In this document: in pieces, positions 14,721 through 21,630 of the stretch
Position numbering within the stretch: the stretch's first letter is position 1
How the letters are laid out: every line of letters begins with the position of its first letter
Assembly (NCBI GenBank): GCA_947455585.1
Contig: CANGOY010000005.1
Location: 1 to 21,630, forward strand
Origin: Comamonadaceae bacterium
GTDB taxonomy: Bacteria > Pseudomonadota > Gammaproteobacteria > Burkholderiales > Burkholderiaceae_C
Length of the DNA stretch: 21,630 bases
Reading direction: 5' to 3'
Notes under the pieces: generated by a model
The model's database searches: none
The model's input: the letters and a program-made list of their open reading frames with translations, nothing else
What the model was told of the DNA's origin: nothing
Position numbers and translations under genes: made by a program

Positions 14721-14763
14721 AAGCCCGTAGATGCCAATTGCATCTGCGGGCTTCTTTATTTTG
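14721..14763 (+). terminator. Rho-independent terminator of the importer operon
   Basis: AAGCCCGTAGATGC (14721-14734) pairs with GCATCTGCGGGCTT (14740-14753) through 14 pairs, one of them G-U, around a 5-base loop, and CTTTATTTT follows. It starts 25 bases after the binding-protein stop and should end the transcript that begins near 9257. Confidence 0.92.
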
Positions 14764-15116
14764 ACCTATCTCGGACTGAAAAGGATAACGCCCTATGAAC
14801 CGATAAGGTAGCTATGACATATAAGTACTAGGCTGGCTGATGATGCTCGAACCCACAACAACTGGAATCCCAATCGTTTGTGCAGATTAGTATGTAAGCC
14901 ATCCAGGGGGACCCAAATGAAAAAGTGGGGGGTTGGGGGTACAGTGGGGTGGGTCTTGGCTAGATTTTGAAGGGGGTACCCCACCCTTTCACAACCATAG
15001 ATCCCCAACCATCTTCGGTTGGAATCTTTCTCCGTTAGAACTGATGCCAACAAAATCAGCTCGAAGGCAGATTGCTAAGCGATGTTTTATTGGTATGTTT
15101 AATGGTATGTATAAAT
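14764..15116. other. Gene-free stretch with G-rich motif, palindrome and tandem repeat
   Basis: I see no gene in these 353 bases; the short open frames have no family resemblance and are dominated by G or C runs. Visible structures: four G runs of 6, 5, 4 and 3 bases (14927-14953) separated by 2, 6 and 1 bases, a textbook G-quadruplex pattern; the perfect palindrome GGGGTACCCC (14973-14982); and the tandem copy of TGGTATGT with TTAA between (about 15091-15110). A minus-strand string GGGTTCGAGC (about 14853-14844) followed by CAGCCA looks like a decayed tRNA T-arm. The place, just downstream of a tRNA-Ser, is a typical integration target, so these may be remnants of an excised or decayed element. 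Confidence 0.4.
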
Positions 15117-15139
15117 GAAAAACGCCCCATGAGGGGCGT
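15117..15139 (-). terminator. Rho-independent terminator after tRNA-Ser
   Basis: On the minus strand ACGCCCC (15139-15133) pairs with GGGGCGT (15128-15122) around the loop TCAT and is followed by TTTTC. It lies 14 bases beyond the tRNA 3' end and should close the lysC / tRNA transcript. Confidence 0.88.
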
Positions 15140-15153
15140 CTTTGCTAGGTAGC

Positions 15154-15246
15154 TGGCGGAAACGGAGGGATTCGAACCCTCGATGAGGCTCTACACCCCA
15201 TACTCCCTTAGCAGGGGAGCACCTTCGGCCACTCGGTCACGTTTCC
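15154..15246 (-). tRNA. tRNA-Ser (anticodon GCU)
   Basis: A 93-base class II tRNA on the minus strand. The acceptor stem GGAAACG pairs fully with CGTTTCC, the discriminator base is G and CCA is encoded. The anticodon loop reads CTGCTAA, giving GCU for AGC/AGU serine codons. A long variable arm is present, as expected for serine, and the T arm contains GGTTCGAATCC. It lies 23 bases after lysC on the same strand, as in many Burkholderiales. Confidence 0.97.
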
Positions 15247-15249
15247 AGC

Positions 15250-15266
15250 AGGGCATATTATGCCCT
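15250..15266 (-). other. Short hairpin between lysC and tRNA-Ser
   Basis: AGGGCAT (15250-15256) and ATGCCCT (15260-15266) form a perfect 7-base stem with a 3-base loop directly between the lysC stop and the first tRNA base. No T run follows, so it more likely marks an RNA cleavage site that frees the tRNA from a lysC transcript than a terminator. Confidence 0.45.
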
Positions 15267-15269
15267 AAC

Positions 15270-15758
15270 TTAGGCGGCGGGCTGGTCCAGATCGAAAGCT
15301 TTATGCAACGCGCGCACGGCGAGTTCCATGTACTTCTCGTCGATCACCACAGATGTCTTGATTTCAGACGTGGAGATCATTTGAATGTTAATACCCTCTT
15401 CGCTCAATGAACGGAACATCTTGCTGGCCACACCCACGTGGCTGCGCATGCCGATACCAACGATAGAGACTTTGCAAATCTTGGTGTCGCCTTGCACATC
15501 AGATGCGCCCAATGCTGGCAAAACTTTGTCTTTCAACAAATCTGTTGTGCGAGCGTAATCGTTGCGGTGCACGGTGAAGCTGAAGTCGGTTTTGCCATCC
15601 TTGCTAATGTTTTGGATGATCATGTCCACTTCAATGTTGGCTTCTGCCACAGCACCCAAGATTTGGTAAGCGATACCTGGTTTGTCTGGCACGCCGACCA
15701 CAGAGATTTTGGCTTCGTCACGGTTGAATGCGATGCCCGATACGATTGCTTGTTCCAT
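15270..15758 (-). CDS. Possible internal-start product of lysC (ACT-domain beta subunit)
   Basis: Within lysC an in-frame ATG at 15758 (Met261) is preceded by GAGGAAG (15773-15767) with exactly 8 bases between, a better site than that of the full-length start (AAAGAAAT). The product would be 162 residues and hold only the two ACT domains. This is the arrangement known for alpha2-beta2 aspartokinases of Bacillus and Corynebacterium, where lysC encodes both subunits from nested starts. That it is used here is inference. Confidence 0.5.
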   Translation of the reverse strand: MEQAIVSGIAFNRDEAKISVVGVPDKPGIAYQILGAVAEANIEVDMIIQNISKDGKTDFSFTVHRNDYARTTDLLKDKVLPALGASDVQGDTKICKVSIVGIGMRSHVGVASKMFRSLSEEGINIQMISTSEIKTSVVIDEKYMELAVRALHKAFDLDQPAA

Positions 15759-16538
15759 TTTTTCGTCTTCCTCAAAGGTGATCAACGTGCCTGATTTGGC
15801 TTCTTCGTTGATGTCAATGTCCCACGAGGTGAAGCTGGACAACACGCGCAGCGGCACCTTATATTTACCTGCAAACTCAACTGAGCGAATTTGCAAAACT
15901 TTGCTACCCAAAGATGCCATCTCCAGCATCTCTTCGAAACTCAGTGTTTCTAAGCGACGGGCTTCAGGCACCACACGTGGGTCTGTGGTGTACACACCAT
16001 CCACGTCGGTATAAATCAAACACTCTTTGGCTTTGAGGGCTGCTGCCACGGCAACTGCCGAGGTGTCAGAGCCGCCACGACCCAAAGTCGTTATGTTGTC
16101 GTGTTCGTCTTTGCCTTGAAAGCCCGTGATGATGACCACTTTGCCTGCGTCCAAATCGGCGCGCACACGCTTGTCGTCAATCGACTCGATGCGGGCCTTG
16201 GTATAGGCGTTGTTAGTGCGAATCGGCACTTGCCAGCCAGCGTAGCTGACGGATGGCTGGCCTTCGGCTTGCAAAGCAATGGCCAACAGCGCAGAAGACG
16301 CTTGCTCGCCAGTAGAGGCCAGCATGTCGAGTTCGCGGTTGTAGGCCGAGTCGGCTTTGGAAGGGGCCAATTCTTTGGCGAGGCCGAGCAAACGGTTGGT
16401 CTCACCGCTCATCGCGGAGGGAACCACCACCATTTGGTGACCTGCACGGGCCCACTTGGCCACGCGCTTGGCGACGTTGCGGATGCGCTCGGTAGAGCCC
16501 ATCGACGTGCCGCCGTATTTATGAACAATCAATGCCAT
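15270..16538 (-). CDS. lysC: Aspartate kinase
   Basis: A 422-residue aspartokinase that phosphorylates aspartate, the first step to lysine, methionine, threonine and diaminopimelate for the cell wall. The kinase domain opens with the ATP/aspartate motif KYGGTS (7-12); GFQGKDEHDNITTLGRGGSDTSA further in is the substrate and nucleotide region. Two ACT domains fill residues from about 265 to the end, with TDFSFTVHRNDYARTT and MISTSEIKTSVVIDEKYMELAVRALH, indicating feedback control by amino acids. The length and absence of a homoserine dehydrogenase domain place it with monofunctional Lys/Thr-regulated enzymes. An internal ATG at residue 261 with a good ribosome site could give a separate regulatory subunit (see 15270-15758). 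Confidence 0.96.
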   Translation of the reverse strand: MALIVHKYGGTSMGSTERIRNVAKRVAKWARAGHQMVVVPSAMSGETNRLLGLAKELAPSKADSAYNRELDMLASTGEQASSALLAIALQAEGQPSVSYAGWQVPIRTNNAYTKARIESIDDKRVRADLDAGKVVIITGFQGKDEHDNITTLGRGGSDTSAVAVAAALKAKECLIYTDVDGVYTTDPRVVPEARRLETLSFEEMLEMASLGSKVLQIRSVEFAGKYKVPLRVLSSFTSWDIDINEEAKSGTLITFEEDEKMEQAIVSGIAFNRDEAKISVVGVPDKPGIAYQILGAVAEANIEVDMIIQNISKDGKTDFSFTVHRNDYARTTDLLKDKVLPALGASDVQGDTKICKVSIVGIGMRSHVGVASKMFRSLSEEGINIQMISTSEIKTSVVIDEKYMELAVRALHKAFDLDQPAA

Positions 16539-16573
16539 ATTTCTTTAAAAGTGTTGTGTTATGGGCAAAAAAC

Positions 16574-17539
16574 CTACAGATTGTAGCAACGCAACACTGC
16601 CCCATCTCGACGCACAAACCCACGCCCCACCTTGATATCGATGTTGTGGCCTCGTGTGGTGCAAGCTTTCACTTGTACCAGCAATGCCTGCAGTTGAGCA
16701 GCACTGGCTTGTGAGTGTTCTAGCGCCAGCCAATGGCGCAAGACGTTGGATTGCCGAGCCTCGCTGAGCTGCTGTAAAGCTTTGATAGCTGGCGGATGAC
16801 CCACTTGCTGCAAATCTTGTGCGGCTATCTCTTGCAGCAAGGTTTGCGCTTGTGCTGCGTGCGACGCACTGCGTGCAAAAGTTTGTCTAAAAGATGGAAA
16901 CGCTTTTTCAATCACTGGTAACAACTCGGCACGAATGCGGTTGCGGGTGTAGCGCATGTCGATATTGGTGGGGTCTTCTACCCACGCTTCGCCTGCCGCT
17001 TTGAGCGCCTCACGCAAGGCAAGCCCCGGTACATCCAGACAAGGGCGGTGATACGTCACGCCATGACGCTCAGCCGCCGCAGGCATGCAGGCTAGGCCCG
17101 GCAAGCCTGAGCCGCGCGAGAGCGCCAGCAACAAGGTTTCGACTTGGTCATCTGCGTGCTGGGCCAAGGCCATGTGTTTGATCTGCCCGCCCCAGTTGTT
17201 TTGCAACGCCTCGGACAGTGCGTGGTAACGGGCTTGGCGGGCTGCGTCCTCAGGGCTTTCTCCAGCGGCGTGGGCAGCGTTCACGCGTTGCACCACCAGC
17301 GGCACTTTCAAGCGTTCACATAAAGCCACGCAGTGCGCCTCAAAACCATCCGCAGCAGCTTGCAGTCCGTGATGTACATGCACCGCATGCACTCTTCCCG
17401 GCCAACGTGTGGCACAAGCGATAAGCAATGCGGTGGAATCAGCCCCGCCGCTGAGCGCAACGGCGAAGGGGCCTAAGTGCTGGAGCGCGTCCAGCGAGGG
17501 GAAATTAGCGTTCAGCTTTGGTGTCGGTGAAGCGGCCAT
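16574..17539 (-). CDS. tilS: tRNA(Ile)-lysidine synthetase
   Basis: A 321-residue PP-loop ATPase that converts the wobble cytidine of the CAU tRNA-Ile to lysidine, so that it reads AUA. The PP-loop is SGGADS (30-35), followed by HAVHVHHGLQ and, around residue 130, LAQHADDQVETLLL, the characteristic TilS motif; WVEDPTNIDMRYTRNRIR is the second conserved block. The protein is shorter than E. coli TilS (about 430), as is common in this group, with a reduced C-terminal domain. The ATG lies 35 bases inside the end of accA, so the genes overlap and translation is probably coupled. Confidence 0.93.
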   Translation of the reverse strand: MAASPTPKLNANFPSLDALQHLGPFAVALSGGADSTALLIACATRWPGRVHAVHVHHGLQAAADGFEAHCVALCERLKVPLVVQRVNAAHAAGESPEDAARQARYHALSEALQNNWGGQIKHMALAQHADDQVETLLLALSRGSGLPGLACMPAAAERHGVTYHRPCLDVPGLALREALKAAGEAWVEDPTNIDMRYTRNRIRAELLPVIEKAFPSFRQTFARSASHAAQAQTLLQEIAAQDLQQVGHPPAIKALQQLSEARQSNVLRHWLALEHSQASAAQLQALLVQVKACTTRGHNIDIKVGRGFVRRDGAVLRCYNL

Positions 17540-18479
17540 AGCTTTGCAGACGCTCGTAACGCTTGTCGAGCAACTCTTTGACCTTCATGTCCGTCACTTG
17601 GCGCCATGCGTCATTCAAGCCACGCTTGAGTTGCGCTGACATTTGCTTAGGGTCGCGGTGTGCGCCGCCCACGGGCTCGTTCACAATTTTGTCGACCAAG
17701 CCCAAAGCTTTCAGGCGATGGGCGGTGATGCCCAAGGCTTCAGCTGCGTCTTCGGCGCGGTCTGAGGTTTTCCACAAAATTGAGGCGCAACCTTCAGGGC
17801 TGATGACCGAGTACACCGAATACTGCAGCATCAACACTTGGTCAGCCACGCTGATGGCCAACGCGCCGCCCGAACCACCTTCACCAATGATGGTGGTGAT
17901 GATGGGCACTTCGAGTTGGGCCATTTCAAAAATATTGCGGCCAATGGCTTCAGACTGGCTGCGCTCTTCCGCATCAATGCCGGGGTATGCGCCGGGGGTG
18001 TCCACAAAAGTGAAAACCGGCAGCTTGAACTTCTCGGCTGTTTTCATCAAACGCAAAGCTTTGCGATAGCCCTCGGGCTTGCTCATGCCAAAGTTACGCA
18101 AGGCGCGCTCTTTGGTGTCGCGGCCTTTTTGTTGGCCCAAGACCATACAAGCATTGCCGTTGAAGCGGGCCAAACCACCCACGATGCTCATGTCGTCGGC
18201 AAAGTGGCGGTCGCCATGCATTTCTACGAAGTCGGTGAAGATGTCGTTGATGTAGTCCAGCGTGTAGGGGCGCTCAGCGTGACGGGCAATCTTTGTGATT
18301 TGCCAAGGTGTGAGGTCGCTGTAAATATCCTTGGTCAGCTGCATGCTTTTCTTGCTGAGCTGGTCAATTTCGTCCGAAATATCCACCGCTGACTCGCTTT
18401 GCACATAGCGCAGCTCCTCTATCTTGCCTTCTAGATCAGCAATCGGTTGTTCAAAATCGAGGAAAGTTCGTTTAGCCAA
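17505..18479 (-). CDS. accA: Acetyl-CoA carboxylase carboxyltransferase subunit alpha
   Basis: A 324-residue subunit that with AccD transfers the carboxyl group from biotin to acetyl-CoA, the committed step of fatty acid synthesis. The N-terminal helix DFEQPIADLEGKIEEL, the block PYTLDYINDIFTDFVEMHGDR, FVDTPGAYPGIDAEERSQSEAIG and IGEGGSGGALAI (the oxyanion-forming Gly pairs) are all intact, and the length is normal. The start codon is TTG (18479), not ATG: AAGGAGT lies about 9 bases before it and the resulting N-terminus (AKRTFLDFEQP) is exactly that of relatives. The gene overlaps tilS at its end. Confidence 0.96.
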   Translation of the reverse strand: MAKRTFLDFEQPIADLEGKIEELRYVQSESAVDISDEIDQLSKKSMQLTKDIYSDLTPWQITKIARHAERPYTLDYINDIFTDFVEMHGDRHFADDMSIVGGLARFNGNACMVLGQQKGRDTKERALRNFGMSKPEGYRKALRLMKTAEKFKLPVFTFVDTPGAYPGIDAEERSQSEAIGRNIFEMAQLEVPIITTIIGEGGSGGALAISVADQVLMLQYSVYSVISPEGCASILWKTSDRAEDAAEALGITAHRLKALGLVDKIVNEPVGGAHRDPKQMSAQLKRGLNDAWRQVTDMKVKELLDKRYERLQSYGRFTDTKAER

Positions 18480-18500
18480 AATTAATTACTCCTTGAGCGC

Positions 18501-19148
18501 TCAGTAAGACACTGGCAGCGGATCTAACGATCGCCAAATATACCAAGTCGCCACGCTGCAGTATGGCGCCCACGCCGCAGCCACTTCTCGGGCCTCACTG
18601 CGGCTGACCGCCTCGCCCGAAAAATAGTTGTGGCTGATGCCGTTGATCAAACCCACATCGTCCAGCGGCAACACGTTGGGGCGCATCAGGTGGAACATCA
18701 AAAACATCTCAGCCGTCCAGCGGCCAATGCCGCGAATGGCCACCAGCTCTTCGATGATGGCGTCATCCGTCATCTCAGACCATTTCTTCACATGCAAAGC
18801 ACCATTGTCAAAGTGCAGGGCCAAATCAACGATGTACTCGACCTTACGAGCCGACAAACCTGCCGCACGCATGTCGTCCACCTTGAGCTTGAGCACATTG
18901 GCAGGCGTGATTTTGCGGGGCAACAAGGCGAAGCGGTCCCACACGGTTTGCGCAGCCTTGACCGAGACCTGCTGGCCCACAATGCTGCGAGCGAGCGTGA
19001 CAAATGCGTCACCACGCGACTGCAAGCACGCCTCGCCAAACTGAGGGATGAGGCGTTTCATCACTCGGTCTTTTTTGACCAAGTGTTTGCACGCCTCAGC
19101 CCAGTACTCGGGTGTGGCGATGGTGATTTTTTCTTTGTCGACTATCAA
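18501..19148 (-). CDS. DNA-3-methyladenine glycosylase II, AlkA-like (HhH-GPD family)
   Basis: A 215-residue base-excision repair enzyme that removes alkylated purines. The helix-hairpin-helix is LVAIRGIGRWTAEMFLMF (with the GIGRWTA hairpin), and the catalytic Asp lies a little further on in LPLDDVGLING; RSIVGQQVSVKAAQ is the preceding core helix. It lacks the extra N-terminal domain of E. coli AlkA. The open frame continues far upstream over cysS, but that part is Arg/Pro/Lys-rich shadow. The likely start is a TTG at 19148, 1 base after the cysS stop, with GGGAG about 10 bases before it, keeping the family N-terminus (TPEYWAEAC). There is no ATG before the conserved region. Confidence 0.85.
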   Translation of the reverse strand: MIVDKEKITIATPEYWAEACKHLVKKDRVMKRLIPQFGEACLQSRGDAFVTLARSIVGQQVSVKAAQTVWDRFALLPRKITPANVLKLKVDDMRAAGLSARKVEYIVDLALHFDNGALHVKKWSEMTDDAIIEELVAIRGIGRWTAEMFLMFHLMRPNVLPLDDVGLINGISHNYFSGEAVSRSEAREVAAAWAPYCSVATWYIWRSLDPLPVSY

Positions 19149-19149
19149 A

Positions 19150-20532
19150 TTAGCCACGCTCCCACGTGGTGCCTGTGGGGGAGTCTTTGAGCACAATGCC
19201 TTCGGCAGCCAAGGCTTGGCGAATGCGGTCGGCTTCGGCAAAGTTCTTCGCGGCCTTCGCAGCAGCTCGGGCAGCGATTTGGGCTTGAATGGCGACTTCG
19301 TCCACGCCTGCGCCCGCTTGGGCAAAGGCTTTGGGGTCGTCTTGCAACAAGCCCAACACACCACCCAAGGCTTTGAGCAAGCCAGCCGTCTGTGCCGACT
19401 GTGTGCGGTTGACTTCGCTGGCAAGTTCAAACAACACCGCCACAGCTTCGGGCGTGCCAAAGTCTTCGTCCATGGCTGCTTTGAAGCGTGCGGCGTGTGG
19501 CTCGGCCCAATCAATCGTCACGGCATCGGCGACAACCGAGCCCAGTGCGGTGTAGAGACGCTTCAACGCGCCGCGTGCGTCGTTCAAATGCACATCGCTG
19601 TAGTTCAGCTGGCTGCGGTAGTGGCTGCGCACGACGAAGAAACGCACGGTCTCAGCATCAAACTCTTTGAGCACATCGCGGATGGTGAAGAAGTTACCCA
19701 AGCTCTTGGACATTTTTTCGTTGTCCACGTTGATGAAGCCGTTGTGCATCCACACGCTGGCCATCTTTTGCCCTGTCGCGCCTTCGCTTTGGGCAATTTC
19801 GTTTTCGTGGTGTGGAAACTGCAAGTCAGCGCCACCACCATGAATGTCAAAACTTTGGCCCAACATCTCGCAGCTCATGGCCGAACACTCGATGTGCCAG
19901 CCGGGGCGGCCTGCGCCAAAAGGGCTGGCCCATTTCACTTCTTCTGGCTCTCTCTCTTTGGCCGACTTCCACAGCACAAAGTCCAACGGGTCTTGTTTGC
20001 CACCTTCTTCGGTGCTCACGGCCACGCGCTCACCCGCTTGCAGCTCGTCCAGCGACTTGCCTGAGAGCTTGCCGTAGCCTGGAAATTTGCGCACAGCGTA
20101 GTTCACATCGCCATTGCTGGCTTGGTAGGCCAAGCCTTTGTCTTGCAATGTGCCAATCATTGACAACATTTGTGGCACATAGTCCATCGCGCGGGGCTCG
20201 TGCGTGGGACGCTCAATACCCAAAGCGTCTGCGTCTTGGTGCAAGGCGTCAATCATGCGGTCGGTCAGGCCACGCACGGTTTCACCGTTTTCCAACGAGC
20301 GTTTGATGATTTTGTCGTCAATGTCTGTGATGTTGCGCACGTAAGTCACGCGGTAGCCGCTGGCTTTGAGCCATCGCTGCACCACATCAAACGCCACCAT
20401 CGAACGGGCATGGCCCAAATGGCACAAGTCGTACACGGTCATGCCGCACACGTACATGCGCACATGGCCAGGCTCTAACGGCGAAAAGTTCTCCAGCGCA
20501 CGCGTGAGCGTGTTGTGAATGCGAAGCGTCAT
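19150..20532 (-). CDS. cysS: Cysteinyl-tRNA synthetase
   Basis: A 460-residue class I synthetase that charges tRNA-Cys. The HIGH motif reads HLGH (38-41), KMSKS is at 273-277, and the zinc ligands Cys29, Cys216, His241 and Glu245 are visible in MYVCGMTVYD, WHIECSAMS and FPHHENE. Length is normal. The C-terminal anticodon-binding part ends with AEADRIRQALAAEGIVLKDSPTGTTWERG. The ATG at 20532 gives the standard N-terminus (MTLRIHNTLTR), although no clear ribosome site precedes it; a TTG eight codons earlier is less likely. It is divergent from the TPR gene and leads into the glycosylase gene. Confidence 0.97.
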   Translation of the reverse strand: MTLRIHNTLTRALENFSPLEPGHVRMYVCGMTVYDLCHLGHARSMVAFDVVQRWLKASGYRVTYVRNITDIDDKIIKRSLENGETVRGLTDRMIDALHQDADALGIERPTHEPRAMDYVPQMLSMIGTLQDKGLAYQASNGDVNYAVRKFPGYGKLSGKSLDELQAGERVAVSTEEGGKQDPLDFVLWKSAKEREPEEVKWASPFGAGRPGWHIECSAMSCEMLGQSFDIHGGGADLQFPHHENEIAQSEGATGQKMASVWMHNGFINVDNEKMSKSLGNFFTIRDVLKEFDAETVRFFVVRSHYRSQLNYSDVHLNDARGALKRLYTALGSVVADAVTIDWAEPHAARFKAAMDEDFGTPEAVAVLFELASEVNRTQSAQTAGLLKALGGVLGLLQDDPKAFAQAGAGVDEVAIQAQIAARAAAKAAKNFAEADRIRQALAAEGIVLKDSPTGTTWERG

Positions 20533-20634
20533 GAGTGAATCGAGAGAAGACCGCAATGAAGGGTCGGTAATGAGGTGAAAGCCAAAGAGTCGTCCAGACC
20601 CTCTGTTTTACAATGCCTCCAGTATACAAAGCAC

Positions 20635-21300
20635 ATGACAAACCCTCACGCCCCCACCCAAGCCAAGCCATTGGCTTCTCTTCCAGCCTCCAAACGCAAC
20701 GCAGGCACCCCATCGACAGCCCATGGGCTGCGTTGCCTCGCGCTGGGTTTGACGCTGATGGGCGCTGCAGCAGGCTTTGTCCAAGCACAAAGCGTGGAGT
20801 CATTGGAATGGCAACCCGGCCAATCCACGCTGCCCACCATCATCAGCACGCCACACAACGATGTGCGCAAGTTGCTACGCCAAGCCAAATACCCGCAAGC
20901 CTTGCTGCTGGTCAACCGAGGATTAGCCAACAACCCACGCGACCCACAAATGCGCTTTTGGCAAGGCTTCATCTTTGAGCAACTGGGCCAACCCGACATG
21001 GCGCGGCAGGTGTACTTGGACCTCACACGTGAGTACCCCGAGCTTGCCGAGCCCTTCAACAATCTTGGCGTCATCTATGCCGCCAAAGGGGACTACGCAA
21101 ACGCCAAAGCGTCATTGGATGCCGCCCTGCGTGCCAACCCCAATTACGCTGCAGCCCACGAAAACATGGGCGACTTGCTCGTGAACATGGCCCGCCAATC
21201 GTATGAACGGTCTTTGGCCATTGAGCCTAAGCAACGCGACCCTGCTCAAAAAATTGAACGACTCCAACCTGTCCTAGAAATCACCCAAGGCAAACCATGA
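20635..21300 (+). CDS. Secreted tetratricopeptide-repeat protein
   Basis: A 221-residue protein. After a long polar leader, residues 32-51 are a hydrophobic signal segment ending at VQA-QS, so it is exported, probably to the periplasm. About three TPR units follow from residue 75: AKYPQALLLVNRGLANNP, GQPDMARQVYLDLTREYP and KGDYANAKASLDAALRANP are the recognisable helical pairs. TPR domains bind partner proteins; the partner is unknown. Its stop overlaps the start of a secreted peptidyl-prolyl isomerase (ATGA), so a shared role in envelope protein folding or assembly is plausible. The start at 20635 has no good ribosome site; a TTACAAT hexamer about 20 bases before it may be the -10 box. An earlier GTG (20575) is in frame but less likely. 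Confidence 0.8.
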   Translation: MTNPHAPTQAKPLASLPASKRNAGTPSTAHGLRCLALGLTLMGAAAGFVQAQSVESLEWQPGQSTLPTIISTPHNDVRKLLRQAKYPQALLLVNRGLANNPRDPQMRFWQGFIFEQLGQPDMARQVYLDLTREYPELAEPFNNLGVIYAAKGDYANAKASLDAALRANPNYAAAHENMGDLLVNMARQSYERSLAIEPKQRDPAQKIERLQPVLEITQGKP

Positions 21301-21630
21301 CACTTTCATCTGTGACACGTCGCGCACTTTGCAAAGCCAGCTTTTGCACCCTCGCCTGTTTGGGCTTAGTCCAAACAGCCATCGCCCAGGATGCGCCCCG
21401 CGTGAAGTTCGTCACCAATGCGGGCGAGTTTGTGGTCGAGGTCTACCCCGACAAAGCCCCAAAAACTGTCGACAACTTTTTGCAATACGTGCGCGATAAG
21501 CACTACGACGGCACCATCTTTCACCGCGTGATGGGCAACTTCATGGTGCAAGGCGGTGGCTACGACCAGCGCTACCTCGAACGCCGCACACGCCCCCCCG
21601 TTGAGCACGAAGGCCGCGAAGCCTTGGCCA
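21297..21630 (+). CDS. Periplasmic peptidyl-prolyl cis-trans isomerase, cyclophilin type (cut by window edge)
   Basis: The first 111 codons are visible. Residues 1-30 form a signal peptide (basic TRRALCK, hydrophobic core, cleavage at AIA-QD). The cyclophilin domain begins at VKFVTNAGEFVVEVYPDKAP, followed by TVDNFLQYV and IFHRVMGNFMVQGGG, which contains the catalytic Arg and the substrate-binding Phe/Met/Gln residues. It speeds proline isomerisation in exported proteins. The start overlaps the TPR gene by 4 bases. The C-terminal half lies outside the window. Confidence 0.92.
   Translation, partial: MTLSSVTRRALCKASFCTLACLGLVQTAIAQDAPRVKFVTNAGEFVVEVYPDKAPKTVDNFLQYVRDKHYDGTIFHRVMGNFMVQGGGYDQRYLERRTRPPVEHEGREALA

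Noticed and set aside
14793..15118. Small open frames of 60-86 codons on both strands between the importer terminator and tRNA-Ser
   Set aside because: They are created by G/C runs, lack convincing start sites and show no family motif; I could not recover an integrase reading from them.
19149..19514. Upstream extension of the AlkA-like gene to an earlier start
   Set aside because: The extension overlaps the cysS coding end and reads as Lys/Pro/Arg-rich noise; relatives start near the TTG at 19148.
19048..20064. Plus-strand open frame of 338 codons
   Set aside because: It lies antisense to cysS, which is unmistakable, and its translation is His/Ala/Val-rich without any family resemblance; a shadow of the GC-rich third positions.
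1..21630. CRISPR array, toxin-antitoxin, transposase or prophage genes
   Set aside because: No regularly spaced repeats, transposase motifs or phage genes were seen on either strand.

Overview
The window looks like a chromosomal piece of a betaproteobacterium of the order Burkholderiales, probably family Comamonadaceae. The main reason is the order cysS / DNA glycosylase / accA / tilS / lysC / tRNA-Ser, flanked by a TPR protein and a secreted peptidyl-prolyl isomerase, which I remember as a conserved housekeeping block in that group. No phage, CRISPR, insertion sequence or defence system is visible.

Positions 1-5262 (mostly minus strand) hold a complete cyclohexanecarboxylate beta-oxidation operon, read badH-badI-aliB-aliA-badK, with a divergent MarR regulator (badR). 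Together the five enzymes activate cyclohexanecarboxylate to its CoA thioester, desaturate, hydrate and oxidise the ring, and open it to pimeloyl-CoA. The operon runs off the left edge inside badK.

Positions 5266-9153 hold an AraC-type regulator of PobR-like appearance, divergent from an SDR dehydrogenase, a 3-ketosteroid-dehydrogenase-like flavoprotein and a small NIPSNAP protein. Positions 9154-14695 hold a well-formed promoter with operator-like palindromes, a second SDR, and a full branched-chain-amino-acid-type ABC importer (two permeases, two ATPases, a periplasmic binding protein), closed by a strong terminator. The shared setting, and a 20-base operator-like motif found both at badR/badH and at the promoter of the second SDR/ABC operon (16 of 20 bases identical), suggest that all of 1-14695 is one alicyclic-acid uptake and catabolism island. 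My reading is that the flavoprotein/SDR arm handles hydroxy- or oxo-substituted rings, possibly aromatising them, while the ali-bad arm handles the unsubstituted ring.

Positions 14764-15116 have no gene. They contain a G-quadruplex-type motif, a GC-rich palindrome and a tandem repeat next to tRNA-Ser, perhaps an old integration scar. Positions 15117-20532 (minus strand) are housekeeping: tRNA-Ser(GCU), lysC, tilS, accA, an AlkA-like glycosylase and cysS. Positions 20635-21630 (plus strand) hold a secreted TPR protein and the start of a periplasmic peptidyl-prolyl isomerase that runs off the right edge.
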